Assembly (NCBI GenBank): GCA_963791235.1
Contig: CAWBRW010000017.1
Location: 248,001 to 312,000 of the forward strand
Length of the DNA stretch: 64,000 nt
Origin: JALORV01 sp963791235
GTDB lineage: Bacteria; Pseudomonadota; Gammaproteobacteria; Burkholderiales; Burkholderiaceae_F
Direction of reading: 5' to 3'
The notes below the pieces were generated by a model. That model searched no databases. It saw only the letters and a list, made by a program, of their open reading frames with translations, and was not told the origin of the DNA. Each line of letters starts with the position of its first letter. Position 1 is the stretch's first letter. The translations under genes and the position numbers were made by a program. Positions 17,617 through 27,704 of this stretch are shown one piece after another.

Positions 17617-19510
17617 TCATGCGGCCTTGCCGCTCTTCAGCGAGCGGACGTTGCTCGGCTTGGCGCGATCTGCGATCGATTTGACGATGAAACGCGCGGT
17701 GATCGGCGTGCCGTCGTAATGCAGGATCGGCACGAGACGCGCCGGATCGATGCCCAGTTCATTGACCAGCAGGGTTCGCATCTGCGCATCGCGGTTCTGC
17801 TCGACGACGAACACGCGCTCGTGCGCGGCGATGAAGTCCTCGACCGCCGCGGAAAATGGAAAGGCGCGTATCCGCATGCTGTCGAGGTGGACCCCCTGCA
17901 GCTCGAGCAGGCCGAGCGCTTCGTCCATTGCGGGGGCCGTCGAGCCGTAGTAAAGGACGGCGCCGTTCGCCTTTCGGGACGGCGACCGCGCGACGGGCTG
18001 CGGCACGATCGCTTTCGCACTGTCGAACTTCTGCAGCAGGCGCTCCATGTTGTAGACGTAGTCGGAGCCTGCCTCCGAGTAGCGCGCATAGGCGTCGCGA
18101 GTGCTGCCGCGGGTGAAGTAGGCGCCGCGCGTTGGGTGCGCGCCCGGCAGCGTGCGGAACGGGATGCCATCGCCGTCGACGTCCAGATAGCGCCCGAAGT
18201 CCCGGCCGGACTCGAGTTCCTCGGCCGTCATCACCTTGCCCCGGTCGTAGACGCGTTCCGTGTCCCACTCGAACGGTGCGCACAGGCGGTGGTTCATGCC
18301 GATGTCGAGATCGGTCATCAGGAATATGGGCGTCTGCAGACGTTCGGCGAGGTCGAACGCCGTTGCAGCGAACTCGAAGCACTCGTGCGGATCCTCGGGA
18401 AAGAGGAGCACGTGCTTGGTGTCACCATGCGAGGCGTAGGCGCACGCGATCAGGTCGGATTGCTGCGTGCGCGTGGGCATGCCGGTCGACGGGCCGCCAC
18501 GCTGCACATCGATGATGACCGCGGGAATCTCTGCGAAGTACGCGAGGCCGATGAACTCGGTCATCAGCGATATGCCGGGCCCCGAGGTGGCGGTGAACGC
18601 GCGTGCACCGTTCCAGCTCGCGCCGATGACCATGCCGATCGACGCCAGTTCATCCTCCGCCTGCACGATCGCAAACTTGTTGCGGCCGGTCGACCGGTCA
18701 ACCCGGTAACGGCTGCAGTACTTCTGGAACGCCTCGGCCACTGAGGTCGACGGAGTGATCGGGTACCAGGCGCATACGGTCGCGCCGCCGTAGACGCACC
18801 CGAGCGCCGTCGCTGCATTGCCCTCGACGAAGATGCGGTCGCCGACCTTGTCGCTTGGCCGTATCTGCAGGCCCACCGTGTCTTCCAGATGTTCACGGCC
18901 GTAGTGCAGCCCGGTCATGAAGGCGTCCAGGTTGGGCTTGATCAGCTTGTCCTTGCCTTTGTATTGCTCGCCCAGCAATGTGGCGATGACCTCGGGGTCA
19001 ATGCCAAGCATCGCCGACAGCACGCCAACGTACATGATGTTCTTCAGAAGCTGCCGCTCCTTCGGATCGACGAACTTCGTGGCGGCGATCCGGGTCAGCG
19101 GCACGCCGATGACGTTGATGTCATCGCGGAACTTCGACGCGGCCATCGGCCGAGTCGAGTCGTACATGCAGGTAGCCGCCAGTCTCCATCTCCTTGAGAT
19201 CGTGGTCCCAGGTCTGCGGGTTCATCGCGACCATCAGGTCGACACCGCCTCGCCGGCCGAGATAGCCCGCTTCAGTGACGCGCACCTCATACCAGGTCGG
19301 CAGTCCCTGGATGTTCGAGGGAAAGATGTTGCGCGGGGAAACCGGCACACCCATGCGCAGAATGCTGCGCGCGAACAGTTCGTTTGCCGACGCCGAGCCG
19401 GAGCCGTTGACGTTCGCGAACTTGATGACGAAGTCGTTGACCGCGCAAATGCGCGCCGGCCGCCTCGCGCCCGCGCCTGTCGACCCCGGTGTCACGGTTC
19501 GGGTGTCCAT
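17617..19510 (-). CDS. korA: 2-oxoacid:acceptor oxidoreductase, fused gamma-alpha subunit (set 2, one frameshift)
   Basis: 631 codons after removing one extra base at 19163-19171. The N-terminal gamma domain contains KFANVNGSGSASANELF and YLGRRGGVDLMVAMNPQTW. The alpha domain has VCAWYPITPSTSVAEAF, EDELASIGMVIGASWNG, TSGPGISLMTEFIGLAYF and IIDVQRGGPSTGMPTRTQQ. The start codon (19508-19510) lies within TGATG, overlapping the KorC-like stop, and has a strong AGAAGGAGG ahead of it. With korB-2 and the KorC-like gene it resembles the three-subunit 2-oxoglutarate:NADP oxidoreductase reported from aromatic-degrading Azoarcus. Confidence 0.9.
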
Positions 19511-21332
19511 CAGGCGGCCTCCTTCTGACGCGTCCGGCAGCCGTGTCCGGCGTGGGTCACGTTCGAGCAGGAATTTCTGCATGTCCCATGCCCCGGTCGG
19601 ACAGCGCTCCGCGCACAGCCCGCAATGCAAACAGACGTCCTCGTCCTTCACCATCACGCGACCCGTCTTCAGGCCCGATGCGAGGTACAGCGGCTGCTCC
19701 GCGTTCAGCGCCGGTCGCCGCAGGCGCCTACGCAATTCCGGCTCGTCGCCATCCGGGGTGAAGGTGATGCAGTCGGTCGGGCAGACGTCGACGCAGGCAT
19801 CGCACTCGATGCATTGCTGCGCGAAGAAGACGGTCTGTACATCGCAGTTCAGGCAACGCTGCGCCTCCTTCCAGGCGGTCTGCACGTCGAAGCCGAGTTC
19901 GACCTCGACCTTGATGTTGCGGAGCGACTGGTTGACATCGCGCCAGGGAACCTTGAAGCGGGTGTCCGGCGCCACTTCGTTGTCGTAGCTCCACTCGTGG
20001 ATGCCCATTTTCTGCGACACCAGCGTCACGCCGGGCGCCGGGCGCTCGTGCACATCCTCGCCATTGAGCAGCTTGTCGATCGAGATGGCGGCGTCGTGCC
20101 CCTGCGCCACGGCCCAGATGATGTTCTTGGGACCGAGCGCGGCGTCGCCGCCGAAGAACACGTTCCGCCGCGTCGCCTGCAACGTCGTTTTGTCCAGCAC
20201 CGGCATGCCCGAGCGGTCAAACTCGACGCCGCAGTCACGCTCGATCCACGGAAATGCGTTTTCCTGACCGACCGCCACCAGCACTTCGTCGCAGTCGAAT
20301 TGCTGGTCCGGCTCGCCGGTCGGCACCAGCGAGCGGCGGCCGCGCTCGTCGAACACGGCCTTGACCTTCTCGAACGTCATGCCGGTCAGCCGGCCGCCGT
20401 CGTGCAGAAACGCCTTCGGGACGAGGAAGTTGAGGATCGGGATGCCTTCGTGCATCGCGTCCTCCTTCTCCCATGGCGAAGCCTTCATTTCGTCGAAGCC
20501 GGAACGGACGATGACCTTGACGTCGTCGCCGCCGAGGCGGCGGGCAGTGCGGCAGCAGTCCATCGCGGTGTTGCCGCCACCCAGCACGATGACGCGCCGG
20601 CCGACGGAGGTGACGTGCCCGAACGACACGGACGACAGCCAGTCGATGCCGACATGGATCTTTGCGCCGGCCTCCTGGCGGCCGGGGACGTCGAGGTCGC
20701 GGCCGCGCGGAGCGCCGGAACCGACGAACACCGCGTCGTAGCCCTCGGCCAGCAACTGCTTCATCGAGTCGATGCGCACGCCGGCCCGGAACTCGACCCC
20801 CAGACCGAGGACGTAGCCGGTTTCCTCGTCGATCACTTCCTCGGGCAGCCGAAAACGCGGAATCTGTGTGCGGATCATCCCGCCGGCCTTCGGATCCTGG
20901 TCGAAGACAATGACCTCGATAACCGAGAGGGGCAAGGTCACGCGCCACGGTCAGCGAGGCCGGACCGGCGCCAATGCAGGCAACGCGCTTGCCGTTCATC
21001 GGCACGCGCCGCCGCGGCATGCGGCCGCGAATATCGTCCTTGAAGTCGGCCGCGACGCGCTTCAGGCGGCAGATGGCGACCGGCTCGGGCCGCGCCACCT
21101 GGTTTTCTTCGACGCGGCCACGGCGGCAGGCCGGCTCGCAGGGGCGGTCGCAGGTGCGCCCGAGGATGCCGGGGAAGACGTTCGAATGCCAGTTGACCAT
21201 GTAGGCGTCCGCAAAGCGCCCGGCGGCAATCATGCGGATGTATTCGGGAACCGGTGTATGCGCGGGGCATGCCCACTGGCAGTCCACGACCCGGTGAAAA
21301 TGGTCGGGACGACGGATGTCCGTCGGCTGCAC
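19510..21332 (-). CDS. KorC-like NADP/FAD oxidoreductase with C-terminal two-cluster ferredoxin domain (frameshifted)
   Basis: 607 codons after removing extra bases at 20919-20921 and 19554-19556. The start is a GTG (21330-21332) preceded by GGAGGAGAC. The N-terminal cysteine-rich GltD-type region (DCQWACPAHTPVPEYI, TCDRPCEPACRRGRV) is followed by FAD loop VACIGAGPASLTVARDLA, NADP loop VIVLGGGNTAMDCCRTARR, and two ferredoxin motifs, CIECDACVDVCPTD and CLHCGLCAERCPTG. This combines a flavin dehydrogenase with the 8Fe ferredoxin usually needed by KOR enzymes, so it most likely passes electrons from KorAB-2 to NADP. It is the first gene of the minus-strand cluster. Confidence 0.85.
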
Positions 21333-21444
21333 GTGTCTCCTCCTCGTCCGTCTCGGCGGCGAGTCTTGATGTGACGCCAGTGTATTCCGCGAGCGGCAGG
21401 CTTGGCGCACGGAGAAGCCGATGCAGCGCCATGGACACACCCCA

Positions 21445-21472
21445 TCGACATTCGCTCGCCCGGTGGTAGCAT
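21445..21472 (+). promoter_or_regulatory. Possible sigma-70 promoter of sucA
   Basis: TCGACA (21445-21450), 16-bp spacer, TAGCAT (21467-21472), about 150 bp ahead of the sucA start, in the 288-bp gap between the divergent oxidoreductase and sucA operons. Both boxes are imperfect. Confidence 0.35.
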
Positions 21473-21620
21473 CGCGCGCTTGTCGCCATGCACCGCGCCT
21501 CTGGACGACAGACTCGACGGTCGCGCCGGAACCCGGTCAAGCCGTCGCCGGGTCGCGCCGCCGAGCGGCGAACTCCCGGGCATCTTCAACGAGAAAATCG
21601 TTCTGAAAGGTGATGGACCG

Positions 21621-24479
21621 ATGATGCGACAGTTCCAGGTCAACTCGTACCTGTTCGGCGGCAATGCGCCGTATGTCGAGGAGCTCTACGAGAATTACCT
21701 CGACAACCCGGGCTCGGTGCCCGAGAAGTGGCGTGCCTACTTCGACCAGATGCAGCTGGTGCCGGCCGCCGACGGCTCGCCGAGTTCGCGCGACGTCGCG
21801 CATGCACCGATCGTCGAATCGTTCGCGCAGCGCGCCAAGGCTGGCGCATTCCAGCCCAAGGTCGCACCGACCGATCTCTCGGTCGCGCGCAAGCAGGTTC
21901 ATGTCCAGTCGATCATCGCGGCCTATCGCTTCCTGGGCAATCGCTGGGCCAACCTCGATCCGCTGCAGCGCCAGGAGCGACTGGCGATCCCCGAGCTCGA
22001 GCCCGGATTCTATGACCTGACCGAAGCCGACATGGACACGGTTTTCTCGGCGTCCAACACGTACTTCGGCCCGGAGCAGATGACGCTGCGGGAGATCGTG
22101 ACCGCGTTGCGTCAGACCTACTGCGGCAGCATCGGCGCCGAATACATGTACATCTCCGACCCCACGCAGAAGCGCTGGATCCAGCAGCGGCTGGAGTCGG
22201 TGCGCTCGACCCCGACCTTCAGCACGCAGGAAAAGCTGCACATCCTCGAGCGCCTGACGGCAGCCGAAGGACTGGAGCGCTTCCTGCACACCAAGTACGT
22301 CGGCCAGAAGCGTTTCTCGCTCGAAGGCGGCGAGACCTTCATCGCGTCGATGGACGAACTGATCCAGCGCGCCGGTTCGACCGGTGTCGAGGAAATCGTC
22401 ATCGGCATGGCGCACCGCGGCCGGCTCAATGTGCTGGTCAACACGCTCGGCAAGATGCCGAAGGAGCTGTTCGCCGAGTTCGAAGGCAAGCCCGGGTCGG
22501 ACCTGCCGGCCGGTGACGTCAAGTACCACATGGGTTTCTCGAGCGACATCTCGACACCCGGCGGGCCGGTGCACCTGTCGCTGGCGTTCAACCCGTCTCA
22601 CCTGGAGATCGTCAACCCGGTGGTCGAAGGCTCGGTGCGTGCGCGGCAGGAGCGTCGCGGCGACGAGGAAGGCGACAAGGTGCTGCCGGTGCTGGTGCAC
22701 GGCGATGCCGCCTTCGTCGGGCAGGGCGTCGTCATGGAGACGCTGAACCTCGCACAGACGCGCGGCTACGGCACCGGCGGCACGGTGCACATCGTCATCA
22801 ACAACCAGATCGGCTTCACAACGTCGGATCCGCGCGACACGCGTTCGACCATCTACTGCTCCGACGTCGTCAAGATGATCGAGGCGCCGGTGTTTCATGT
22901 GAACGGCGACGACCCCGAGGCGGTGGTGTTCATCACGCGGCTCGCGATGGACTACCGGCAGGAGTTCAACCAGGACGTCGTCGTCGACATCGTCTGCTTC
23001 CGCCGGCTCGGCCACAACGAGCAGGACACTCCGGCGGTGACGCAGCCGTTGATGTACAAGAAGATCGGCACCCACCCGGGTACGCGCAAGGTCTATGCCG
23101 ACAAGCTGGTCACCCAGGGCACGGTCGCAGCGGACGCGCCGGACCAGATGATCAAGGCCTACCGCGCGGCGATGGAGGAGGGGCGCACAACCTCCGACCC
23201 GGTGCTGACGAACTACAAGAGCAGGTTCGCGGTCGACTGGTCGCCGTTCCTGAATCGCAAGTGGACCGACCACGCCGACACCGCGGTGCCACTGGCGGAA
23301 CTGAAGCGCCTCGGCGAGCGCATCACGACAGTTCCGTCGACCTTCAAGGTGCACCCGCTGGTCGAGAAGGTCATCGCCGACCGGCGCGCGATGGCCGAAG
23401 GCAAGATTCCGCTCGACTGGGGCATGGGCGAACACCTGGCCTTTGCATCGCTGGTTGCCAGCGGCTATGCGGTGCGCATGACCGGGCAGGATTCCGGACG
23501 CGGTACCTTCACGCACCGCCATTCGGTGCTGCACGACCAGGCCCGCGAGAAGTGGGACGAAGGCACGTTCATTCCGCTGCAGCATGTATCGGAAACGCAG
23601 GCGCCATTCACGGTGATCGACTCGGTGCTGTCCGAAGAGGCGGTGCTCGCCTTCGAATATGGCTACGCCAGTGCCGAGCCGAACGCGCTGGTCGTCTGGG
23701 AGGCGCAGTTTGGCGATTTCGTAAACGGCGCGCAGGTCGTCATCGACCAGTTCCTGTCGTCGGGCGAGGTGAAGTGGGGCCGGCAGTCTGGGCTGACGCT
23801 GATGCTGCCGCACGGGTACGAGGGCCAGGGTCCGGAGCATTCCTCCGCTCGACTCGAGCGCTTTCTGCAGTTGGCGGCTGATAACAACATGCAGATCGCC
23901 CAGCCGACAAGTGCGGCGCAGATCTTCCACCTGCTGCGGCGGCAGATGATCCGGCTGTTCCGCAAGCCGCTGGTGATCATGACGCCGAAGTCGCTGCTGC
24001 GGAACAAGGACGCCGCGTCGGACCTGACCGAGCTCTCTCGCGGCGAATTCCTGACGGTGATCGGCGAGCGCGACGCCACGATCGATGCGAAGAAGGTCAA
24101 GCGCATCGTCGTCTGCTCGGGCAAGGTCTACTACGACCTCGCGGCAACGCGTCGCGAGCGCAAGGAAGACGATGCCGTGATCCTGCGCATCGAACAGCTG
24201 TATCCGTTCCCGCACAAGGCGCTGGCCACCGAGTTCCGCAAGTACCCGAATGCGACCGAGATCGTGTGGTGCCAGGACGAACCGGCCAACCAGGGCCCGT
24301 GGTTCTACACGCAGCACCACCTGCTCGAGAACATGGTCGATGGCCAGAAGCTCGGATACGCAGGGCGCGCGCCTTCGGCATCGCCGGCGGTTGGCTACTA
24401 CGCCAAGCACGTCGAGCAGCAGAAGGCGCTGCTCGATGCCGCATTCAGCAAGCTCAAGGGTCTGGTCCTCAACAAGTGA
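21621..24479 (+). CDS. sucA: 2-oxoglutarate dehydrogenase E1 component
   Basis: ThDP-dependent decarboxylase of the 2-oxoglutarate dehydrogenase complex; 952 residues, the usual size. The N-terminus (MMRQFQVNSYLFGGNAPYVE) has the E2-binding pattern of SucA. VIGMAHRGRLNVLVNTLGK and HVNGDDPEAVVFITRLA (ThDP region), then RRLGHNEQDTPAVTQPLMYK, are diagnostic. The ATG at 21621 follows GAAAGG; an upstream in-frame extension to 21402 lacks similarity to the family. It is followed by sucB after 120 bp. Confidence 0.98.
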   Translation: MMRQFQVNSYLFGGNAPYVEELYENYLDNPGSVPEKWRAYFDQMQLVPAADGSPSSRDVAHAPIVESFAQRAKAGAFQPKVAPTDLSVARKQVHVQSIIAAYRFLGNRWANLDPLQRQERLAIPELEPGFYDLTEADMDTVFSASNTYFGPEQMTLREIVTALRQTYCGSIGAEYMYISDPTQKRWIQQRLESVRSTPTFSTQEKLHILERLTAAEGLERFLHTKYVGQKRFSLEGGETFIASMDELIQRAGSTGVEEIVIGMAHRGRLNVLVNTLGKMPKELFAEFEGKPGSDLPAGDVKYHMGFSSDISTPGGPVHLSLAFNPSHLEIVNPVVEGSVRARQERRGDEEGDKVLPVLVHGDAAFVGQGVVMETLNLAQTRGYGTGGTVHIVINNQIGFTTSDPRDTRSTIYCSDVVKMIEAPVFHVNGDDPEAVVFITRLAMDYRQEFNQDVVVDIVCFRRLGHNEQDTPAVTQPLMYKKIGTHPGTRKVYADKLVTQGTVAADAPDQMIKAYRAAMEEGRTTSDPVLTNYKSRFAVDWSPFLNRKWTDHADTAVPLAELKRLGERITTVPSTFKVHPLVEKVIADRRAMAEGKIPLDWGMGEHLAFASLVASGYAVRMTGQDSGRGTFTHRHSVLHDQAREKWDEGTFIPLQHVSETQAPFTVIDSVLSEEAVLAFEYGYASAEPNALVVWEAQFGDFVNGAQVVIDQFLSSGEVKWGRQSGLTLMLPHGYEGQGPEHSSARLERFLQLAADNNMQIAQPTSAAQIFHLLRRQMIRLFRKPLVIMTPKSLLRNKDAASDLTELSRGEFLTVIGERDATIDAKKVKRIVVCSGKVYYDLAATRRERKEDDAVILRIEQLYPFPHKALATEFRKYPNATEIVWCQDEPANQGPWFYTQHHLLENMVDGQKLGYAGRAPSASPAVGYYAKHVEQQKALLDAAFSKLKGLVLNK

Positions 24480-24599
24480 TGCGCTGACAGCCGCCGTGCG
24501 GCTGTCAGCGTGGCTTCGAGGCGGTTTCGCCCGGAATCCGTGACAGCCCGCCGGTGCCGCCCGCTCACCACGCGCCGATAACATCCAACGGAAAAGAAC

Positions 24600-25859
24600 A
24601 TGGCAATCGTCGAAGTCAAGGTCCCGCAGCTTTCGGAATCGGTGGCCGAGGCCACGCTGCTGCAGTGGAAGAAGAAACCCGGTGACGCCGTCGCAGTCGA
24701 TGAAATCCTCATCGAGATCGAAACCGACAAGGTCGTGCTGGAGGTGCCCGCGCCGGCCGCCGGCGTACTCGGTCAGCTCATCAAGGGGGATGGCGGCACC
24801 GTCGTCTCCGGCGAAGTCATCGCGACCCTGGATACCGAAGGCAAGGGAGCGGTTGCCGCGCCGGTTCCGGCCGCGGCGCCCGCGGCAGTCGCTGCCGCCA
24901 AGGCTGCTCCGACGTCGGCTCCAGCGCCCGCAGCGGCAGGCGGCGTCGCCATGCCAGCGGCGGCCAAGCTGATGGCGGACGCGGGATTGCCGCCGGGGTC
25001 GGTCGCCGGTACGGGGAAAGACGGCCGCGTCCTGAAGGGCGACGTGCTGGGTGCAATGACGGCGGGTGCAGCGGCACCCACTCCTGCCGCCGCCGCTCCC
25101 GCCGCCAGGCCAGCCCTGCCGGAAGTCAAGGCGCCACTCGACCTGTCCTCACTGTCGAACCGGCCCGAGCAACGCGTGCCGATGTCCCGGCTGCGCCAGC
25201 GCGTGGCCGAACGCCTCGTCCAGTCGCAATCCACCGCCGCGATCCTGACCACGTTCAACGAGGTCAACATGCAGCCGCTGATGGACATGCGCAACCGCTA
25301 CAAGGACAGGTTCGAGAAGGAGCACGGCGTCAAGCTCGGCTTCATGTCGTTCTTCGTCAAGGCGGCGATGGCAGCGCTGAAGAAATACCCGGTGGTCAAC
25401 GCCTCGATCGACGGCAACGACATCGTCTACCACGGCTACTTCGACATCGGCATCGCGGTCGGTTCGCCGCGCGGCCTGGTGGTGCCGATCCTGCGCGATG
25501 TCGACCAGATGACGTTCGCTGACATCGAGAAGAAGATCGCCGACTTCGGCAAGCGCGCCGGCGAAGGCAAGCTCGCGCTCGAGGAACTCACCGGGGGCAC
25601 GTTCTCGATCTCGAACGGTGGCGTGTTCGGATCGATGCTGTCCACTCCGATCATCAATCCGCCGCAGTCAGCCATCCTCGGCGTGCATGCGACCAAGGAG
25701 CGCGCGGTCGTCGAAAATGGCCAGATCGTCGTGCGTCCGATGAACTACCTCGCGCTGTCCTACGACCATCGCATCATCGACGGCCGCGAGGCGGTGCTGT
25801 CGCTGGTGACGATGAAGGAGGCGCTCGAGGATCCGGCGCGCCTGCTGCTCGAGGTCTGA
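24600..25859 (+). CDS. sucB: Dihydrolipoyllysine succinyltransferase (E2 of 2-oxoglutarate dehydrogenase)
   Basis: 419 residues. The lipoyl domain (1-75) carries the lysine in EIETDKVVLEVPAP. An Ala/Pro linker leads to the peripheral-subunit-binding domain (PAAAKLMADAGLPPGSVAG) and the catalytic acyltransferase domain ending with LSYDHRIIDGREAV, containing the active-site histidine. One lipoyl domain is normal for SucB. Seven bases separate it from the SHOCT-PspC gene. Confidence 0.98.
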   Translation: MAIVEVKVPQLSESVAEATLLQWKKKPGDAVAVDEILIEIETDKVVLEVPAPAAGVLGQLIKGDGGTVVSGEVIATLDTEGKGAVAAPVPAAAPAAVAAAKAAPTSAPAPAAAGGVAMPAAAKLMADAGLPPGSVAGTGKDGRVLKGDVLGAMTAGAAAPTPAAAAPAARPALPEVKAPLDLSSLSNRPEQRVPMSRLRQRVAERLVQSQSTAAILTTFNEVNMQPLMDMRNRYKDRFEKEHGVKLGFMSFFVKAAMAALKKYPVVNASIDGNDIVYHGYFDIGIAVGSPRGLVVPILRDVDQMTFADIEKKIADFGKRAGEGKLALEELTGGTFSISNGGVFGSMLSTPIINPPQSAILGVHATKERAVVENGQIVVRPMNYLALSYDHRIIDGREAVLSLVTMKEALEDPARLLLEV

Positions 25860-25866
25860 TCTCGCC

Positions 25867-26193
25867 ATGTCGACCGCCGACGAGCTCGAAAAGCTGCACC
25901 GGCTGCTGCAGTCCGGTGCCCTGACTCAGGCCGAATACGACGCGGCGAAGGCGCGCCTGCTCGGCACGGCCGAGCGATCCGGCAGCGCCGGCGAGGATTC
26001 GCTCGCGATCAACCGGCTGCGGCTGTCGAACGATGACAAGTGGATCGCCGGCGTGTGCGGCGGCGTGGCGGCGGTCACCGGCGTGGAGTCCTGGATCTGG
26101 CGCCTGATCTTCGTGCTGGGGCTCTTCGCTGGCGGCTTTACCGCCGTGCTGTACATCATCCTGTGGATCTTCATGCCGCGCGCAGCGCAGTAG
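25867..26193 (+). CDS. SHOCT plus PspC-domain small membrane protein inside the suc operon
   Basis: 108 residues. The N-terminus is a SHOCT motif (ELEKLHRLLQSGALTQAEYD), the C-terminus a PspC domain (DKWIAGVCGGVAAVTGV, then a hydrophobic helix WRLIFVLGLFAGGFTAVLYI). PspC domains are linked to membrane stress responses, but this is not the full phage-shock PspC. Its tight spacing between sucB (7 bp) and lpdA (21 bp) implies co-transcription with the dehydrogenase; the functional link is unknown. Confidence 0.85.
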   Translation: MSTADELEKLHRLLQSGALTQAEYDAAKARLLGTAERSGSAGEDSLAINRLRLSNDDKWIAGVCGGVAAVTGVESWIWRLIFVLGLFAGGFTAVLYIILWIFMPRAAQ

Positions 26194-26214
26194 CGCGCTA
26201 CTCGAAAGGCAAGC

Positions 26215-27654
26215 ATGTCCAAGAATTTCGACGTGGTCGTCATCGGCGGCGGGCCGGGCGGCTACATCGCAGCGATCCGCGCGGCCCAGCTCGGTTTCGC
26301 CACCGCCTGTATCGACGAATGGAAGAACCGGGACGGCGGGCCTGCACCGGGGGGCACCTGCACCAACGTCGGGTGCATTCCCTCAAAGGCATTGCTGCAG
26401 TCGTCGGAAAACTACGAGCACGCCGGCCATCACTTTGCCGCGCACGGCATCGAGGTGAAGGGACTCTCGCTCGACCTCGCGAAGATGCTCGGTCGCAAGG
26501 ACGCGGTGGTGAAGCAGAACAACGACGGCATCCTGTTCCTCCTCAAGAAGAACAAGATCACATTCTTCCACGGGCGCGGCTCGTTCGCCGGTCGCAGCGA
26601 GGCCGGCATAGAGGTCAAGGTCAGCGGTGCGGCAGAAGACACGCTCACTGCGCGCCATGTGATCGTCGCGACCGGCTCGAATGCACGCCCATTGCCCGGC
26701 GTGGAATTCGACGAAAAGCGCATCCTGTCGAACGACGGCGCGCTGGCCATCCCAGAGGTGCCGAAGCGGCTCGGCGTGATTGGCGCGGGCGTGATCGGCC
26801 TCGAGATGGGTTCGGTATGGCGCCGCCTCGGCGCCGACGTCACGCTGCTGGAAGCCCTGCCGGCGTTTCTCGGCGCGGTCGATGAACAGGTCGCGAAGGA
26901 AGCTTCGAAGCTCTTTGGACGCCAGGGCCTGAAGATCCAGCTTGGTGTGAAGATCGACAAGGTGAGCGTCGAGAAGAAGGGCAAGGCCGAGGAGGTGCGT
27001 GTCGAATACGTGGACGCCAAGGGTGAACCGCAGACCCTGGCCGTCGACAGGCTGATCGTCTCGATCGGACGCGTGCCGAACACGACCGGGCTCGATCCGC
27101 AGGCGATCGGACTCGCGCTCGACGAGCGCGGCTTTGTTGCGGTCGATGACGAGTGCCGCACGAACGTTCCCAACGTGTGGGCCGTCGGCGACGTTGTCCG
27201 CGGCCCGATGCTGGCGCACAAGGCCGAGGAGGAGGGTGTGGCGGTGGCCGAGCGCATCGCCGGCCAGCACGGTCACGTGAACTTCAACACGATCCCGTGG
27301 GTGATCTACACGTCTCCCGAGATCGCGTGGGTCGGCCAGACGGAGCAGCAATTGAAGGCAGCTGGCCGGGCCTACAGGGCGGGGACTTTCCCGTTTGCGG
27401 CCAATGGCCGGGCGCGCGCGCTTGGCGATACCAGCGGGATGGTCAAATTCCTGGCCGACGCCGCAACCGACGAGATCCTCGGCGTTCACATCGTCGGGCC
27501 CTACGCGTCGGAGCTGATCGCGGAGGCGGTGGTGGCGATGGAGTTCCGTGCGTCGTCGGAGGACATCGCCCGCATCTGCCATGCCCATCCGTCGCTTGCC
27601 GAAGCGACCAAGGAAGCAGCGCTGGCGGTGGATAAGCGAACCCTGAACGCCTGA
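26215..27654 (+). CDS. lpdA: Dihydrolipoyl dehydrogenase (E3)
   Basis: Re-oxidises dihydrolipoamide with NAD. 479 residues: FAD loop VIGGGPGGYIAAIRAAQLG, redox disulfide in GGTCTNVGCIPSKAL, NAD loop LGVIGAGVIGLEMGSVWRRL, FAD motif NVWAVGDVVRGPML, and C-terminal catalytic CHAHPSLAEATKEAAL with the His-Glu pair. Probably serves the 2-oxoglutarate dehydrogenase encoded just upstream. Confidence 0.98.
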   Translation: MSKNFDVVVIGGGPGGYIAAIRAAQLGFATACIDEWKNRDGGPAPGGTCTNVGCIPSKALLQSSENYEHAGHHFAAHGIEVKGLSLDLAKMLGRKDAVVKQNNDGILFLLKKNKITFFHGRGSFAGRSEAGIEVKVSGAAEDTLTARHVIVATGSNARPLPGVEFDEKRILSNDGALAIPEVPKRLGVIGAGVIGLEMGSVWRRLGADVTLLEALPAFLGAVDEQVAKEASKLFGRQGLKIQLGVKIDKVSVEKKGKAEEVRVEYVDAKGEPQTLAVDRLIVSIGRVPNTTGLDPQAIGLALDERGFVAVDDECRTNVPNVWAVGDVVRGPMLAHKAEEEGVAVAERIAGQHGHVNFNTIPWVIYTSPEIAWVGQTEQQLKAAGRAYRAGTFPFAANGRARALGDTSGMVKFLADAATDEILGVHIVGPYASELIAEAVVAMEFRASSEDIARICHAHPSLAEATKEAALAVDKRTLNA

Positions 27655-27704
27655 GCGAACTGCGCCCCCTGGCGTCAGCGCCTTCGTCGGCCCGATATCC
27701 CGGC

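Noticed and set aside
9640..20925. Programmed ribosomal frameshifting in the oxidoreductase genes
   Set aside because: Too many sites, no shared slippery heptamer or downstream structure, and both insertions and deletions occur.
19121..20941. Continuous frame joining the KorC-like protein to the gamma domain of korA-2 as a natural fusion
   Set aside because: A strong AGAAGGAGG and ATG at 19510 overlap a stop in the expected frame, and one extra base at 19554-19556 explains the read-through.
21537..24584. Open frame of over 1000 codons antisense to sucA
   Set aside because: It mirrors sucA in GC-rich DNA, has Arg/His/Asp-biased composition and no domain; similar antisense frames oppose sdhA, the kinase gene and ntpB.
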